Below are positions 61,929 to 64,000 of a DNA stretch of 64,000 nucleotides, one piece after another. A program made the translations under genes and the position numbers. The stretch's first letter is position 1. Each line of letters begins with the position of its first letter. Source of the DNA: Pararhizobium qamdonense (GTDB taxonomy: Bacteria > Pseudomonadota > Alphaproteobacteria > Rhizobiales > Rhizobiaceae); the NCBI RefSeq assembly GCF_029277445.1, contig NZ_CP119566.1, positions 1,738,001-1,802,000 of the forward strand. The letters run 5' to 3'. The notes under the pieces are model-generated. The model was given only the letters and a program-made list of their open reading frames with translations, was not told where the DNA came from and ran no database searches.

Positions 61929-61944
61929 ATTAGCCGTGATGAAT
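61929..61944 (-). promoter_or_regulatory. Candidate NolR autoregulatory site
   Basis: ATTAG (61929-61933), nine bases, then AT (61943-61944) fits the published NolR pattern (A/T)TTAG-N9-A(T/A). It is about 57 bp upstream of the nolR start. Such a loose motif will occur by chance, so this is a candidate only. Confidence 0.45.
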
Positions 61945-61992
61945 AAAAGGACAACTGGCTACAGCAAGAAATCGGGGTAAAAATGCCCTTAT

Positions 61993-62736
61993 TTAACGGT
62001 AAAGTTTTACCAGTGCAGACCGTAATTCCCCTTTTGATTGCAGTGGCGCGTCATATTCCAGCCGTTTGAGTTGATCGCCGAGCGTCAAATCAACCCCGCT
62101 GGCATCGAGCCCGGAGATTCGCCAGCCAGTTCCCTTGCCCTTGCAATAGAGTTTTGCGTACGTGCTCGCCGCATCGGCATGGTCGGAATTCATGTGGTCG
62201 ATCGCGCCCGTCTCCATCTCCGCGATGTCACCTATCGCTACCGAGCGGATCATCAGGTCCTCGCCGTTAAGAATGTAGGCCCGGCCAAAGCCGCCGTTCA
62301 TGTTCGCCTTCAGCGGCGTCAGCCGGAAGAAGGCGAAGTCGGGAAAATCGGCATAGAGCTTGGCTTTCGGGTGACGCCGGATGAAGCGTTCGCGGATCCG
62401 CGCATGCGCGTCGCTGCCGCGCTCCACCTTTTGTGCCTCGCATTGCACGGTGAGCCGCGCATGAGCGAGCGGGTCGCCCTTGCCGATCTCGCCTGTGAGC
62501 AGGGAGCAGCGCTGGTCCTTCGACAGGGCCTGCGTGTGGACGGATAGGGCAGAGACCAGGATCACCGGCGTGCCATCGGTATCGATGCCGATCAGCACGC
62601 GGCTGACAAAGGGGAACCCGCCGCTGTTCGGTTTGATCACCGCTATGGCTGCGCTGCGTGCCGACCGGAGGATGATGCGGGCCAGCTTGCGCGCTTCATC
62701 GTCGGTTTCGCGCAGAACAGAGGGTTTATCGGCCAT
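61993..62736 (-). CDS. HugZ-type pyridoxamine-phosphate-oxidase-fold protein with DUF2470
   Basis: 247 residues from MADKPSVLRETDDEARKLAR, with GAGAGG upstream. The N-terminal split-barrel FMN-binding-like domain (FPFVSRVLIGIDTDGTPVILVSALSVHTQ, RCSLLTGEIGKGDPLAHARLTVQ) is followed by a C-terminal DUF2470 helical domain (IDHMNSDHADAASTYAKLYC). This architecture is shared by HugZ heme oxygenases and related proteins. Heme use is plausible but not shown; no heme uptake gene adjoins it. Its promoter region lies after the choV terminator. Confidence 0.83.
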   Translation of the reverse strand: MADKPSVLRETDDEARKLARIILRSARSAAIAVIKPNSGGFPFVSRVLIGIDTDGTPVILVSALSVHTQALSKDQRCSLLTGEIGKGDPLAHARLTVQCEAQKVERGSDAHARIRERFIRRHPKAKLYADFPDFAFFRLTPLKANMNGGFGRAYILNGEDLMIRSVAIGDIAEMETGAIDHMNSDHADAASTYAKLYCKGKGTGWRISGLDASGVDLTLGDQLKRLEYDAPLQSKGELRSALVKLYR

Positions 62737-62762
62737 CGGGTTGCCTCTCGTCAAAATGCCAA

Positions 62763-62788
62763 ACGCCCGGCGCAAATTGTCCGGGCGT
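62763..62788 (-). terminator. Terminator of the cho operon
   Basis: ACGCCCGG (62763-62770) pairs with CCGGGCGT (62781-62788), 10-base loop. On the minus strand it follows choV by 29 bp and leads into TTTGGCATTTTG. Confidence 0.75.
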
Positions 62789-62817
62789 CCTTTATAATGT
62801 CATCTTGACCATCATCG

Positions 62818-63867
62818 TCAACTTTTGTTGCGATGCCGCGTCAGGCCTTCCACGACGTTCTGTGCGTTGATCGTGCCGACGATCGCGCCATTATCGACGA
62901 CGCCGATGCTGCCCGGCTGGCGCGACATGGCATCGAGAATGTCGATCAGCGGCGTCGTCGGCTTGGCGGTTGCCGAAACGCCGGCCGGGGCTTCGCCGCG
63001 ATTGACGCCCTGGCTCATCACGTCCATCGCCGTCAGCATGGTGATCGGGTTCATGTGCTGGACGAAATCGGCCACATACTGGTTGGCTGGGGTCTTGACG
63101 ATATCCTGCGGCGTGCCGCACTGGATGATCCGGCCGCCTTCCATGATGGCGATGCGGTTGCCGATGCGGAAGGCTTCGTCGAGGTCGTGGCTGACGAACA
63201 GGATGGTCTTTTTGAGCCGCCGCTGGAATTCAAGCAGTTCGTCCTGCAACCGGGTGCGGATCAGGGGATCGAGCGCCGAGAACGGCTCGTCCATCAGAAG
63301 GATCGGCGCGCCGGTGGCAAAGGCGCGGGCAAGACCCACACGCTGCTGCATGCCGCCGGACAGTTCCTTGACCTGGCGTCCCGCCCATTTCGTCAGGTTG
63401 ACCAGTTCCAGCTGCTCGGCGACGCGGTCCTTGCGCTCCTTGTCCGGGACGCCGGCCAGTTCCAGTCCGAAGCCGACATTGTCCTCGACCGTGCGCCAGG
63501 GCAAGAGCGCGAATTGCTGGAACACCATGGAGACGTCGTGCATGCGGAAATCGCGCAGCGATTTGGCCGATGTCTTGTAGGGGTTGATGACGCCGTGGCG
63601 GGTCTTGACCTGCACTTCGCCGCGCACCACCGGCGCCAAGCCGTTGACGGCGCGCAAGAGGGTCGATTTGCCCGAGCCCGACAGTCCCATCAGAACGAGG
63701 ATTTCGCCCTCTGTTATGGTCAGCGATGCATCGGCGACGCCGAGCACCAGACCCGTCGCAGCCCCGATTTCGTCGCGGGTCTTGCCCTGGTCGACCATGG
63801 CGATGGCGGTTTCCGGCTTGTTGCCGAAGATGATATCGACATTCTTGAAAATCACCGCATCGGTCAT
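62818..63867 (-). CDS. choV: Choline ABC transporter ATP-binding protein ChoV
   Basis: 349 residues. Walker A GLSGSGKST (near residue 60), signature LSGGMQQRVGLARAF (near 170), Walker B ILLMDEPFSALD, and H-loop FVSHDLDEA. The insertion before Walker A (KPETAIAMVDQGKTRDEI) is typical of the choline (ChoXWV) branch of betaine/proline ATPases. The C-terminal region about 290-345 is CBS-like (DILDAMSRQPGSIGVVDNGAIVGTI). It drives choline import for conversion to glycine betaine. It starts in the choW stop (ATGA). Confidence 0.93.
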   Translation of the reverse strand: MTDAVIFKNVDIIFGNKPETAIAMVDQGKTRDEIGAATGLVLGVADASLTITEGEILVLMGLSGSGKSTLLRAVNGLAPVVRGEVQVKTRHGVINPYKTSAKSLRDFRMHDVSMVFQQFALLPWRTVEDNVGFGLELAGVPDKERKDRVAEQLELVNLTKWAGRQVKELSGGMQQRVGLARAFATGAPILLMDEPFSALDPLIRTRLQDELLEFQRRLKKTILFVSHDLDEAFRIGNRIAIMEGGRIIQCGTPQDIVKTPANQYVADFVQHMNPITMLTAMDVMSQGVNRGEAPAGVSATAKPTTPLIDILDAMSRQPGSIGVVDNGAIVGTINAQNVVEGLTRHRNKS

Positions 63868-64000
63868 GCGCCTTCTCCTTCATCGGACGAGCGGAACAGG
63901 CGGTCGAGAATGATCGCGAGGATGACGATACAGAGGCCGGATTCAAAACCCATGGCGATGTTGACCGTATTCAGCGCCCGCACGACGGGTACGCCGAGAC
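63864..64000 (-). CDS. choW: Choline ABC transporter permease ChoW (C-terminal end only)
   Basis: The minus-strand frame from the window edge to TGA 63864-63866 encodes the last 45 residues: LGVPVVRALNTVNIAMGFES, then a hydrophobic GLCIVILAIILDRLFRS helix and a short acidic tail (SDEGEGA). This is the usual C-terminus of ProW/ChoW-type inner-membrane permeases. Its stop overlaps the choV start, so the two are co-translated. The rest of the gene lies outside the window. Confidence 0.85.
   Translation of the reverse strand, partial: LGVPVVRALNTVNIAMGFESGLCIVILAIILDRLFRSSDEGEGA

Overview
The window looks like chromosomal DNA of a Rhizobiaceae alphaproteobacterium (Rhizobium/Agrobacterium type). 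The signs are high GC, a NolR-like ArsR repressor, a BacA/SbmA transporter, a choline ABC cassette (choW-choV), an L-arabonate dehydratase very like the Rhizobium enzyme, and short palindromic elements of the kind scattered through rhizobial genomes. About 64 protein genes are supported. I saw no rRNA, tRNA, CRISPR array, transposase or prophage.

Layout. 1-4058: end of a non-phosphorylative pentose-acid operon (AraD1-like protein, 2-oxoglutarate semialdehyde dehydrogenase, L-arabonate dehydratase). 4181-4836: phd/vapC. 5193-5927: a glycine-rich 14-residue-repeat secreted protein. 6019-9246: a compact operon of circularly permuted ATP-grasp, alpha-E and transglutaminase proteins. 9570-19072: a DMT exporter, DEAD-box helicase, HEAT-repeat DNA alkylation protein, host-attachment protein, MttB-like methyltransferase, a divergent MnmD/FAD-oxidoreductase pair and a PRC-barrel protein.

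19275-35697 is a purine catabolism region: puuE-uraD-allA-uraH on the plus strand; lysR-puuD-guaD and xdhA-xdhB-xdhC on the minus strand; adenine deaminase lies further on at 52003-53700. Together they take adenine and guanine through xanthine, urate, 5-hydroxyisourate and OHCU to allantoin, and split ureidoglycolate. The allantoate-to-ureidoglycolate step is not in the window. This region is interrupted by yefM/yoeB, lldD and a decayed higBA locus whose antitoxin is a HigA-DUF1508 chimera.

35915-49556: glpK, a second phd/vapC pair, an LLM oxidoreductase, methionine aminopeptidase, an MFS transporter, bacA, a polysaccharide deacetylase, nnrU, a YfgM-like protein with der, a third phd/vapC pair, and a KDG kinase/Ldh2 pair. 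49711-64000: GH13 glucosidase, parDE, ade, livK, an omega-aminotransferase, a secreted GH9 endoglucanase coupled to a Gfo/Idh/MocA oxidoreductase, a second such oxidoreductase converging on it, nolR, hugZ-like, and choV with the tail of choW.

The most unusual items are the decayed, chimeric higBA locus; six toxin-antitoxin loci within 64 kb, several with readable palindromic operators; the tandem-repeat secreted protein; a perfect-TIR palindromic element inside the xdhA-xdhB operon; a split MnmC arrangement; and an MttB homologue with no corrinoid partner nearby.
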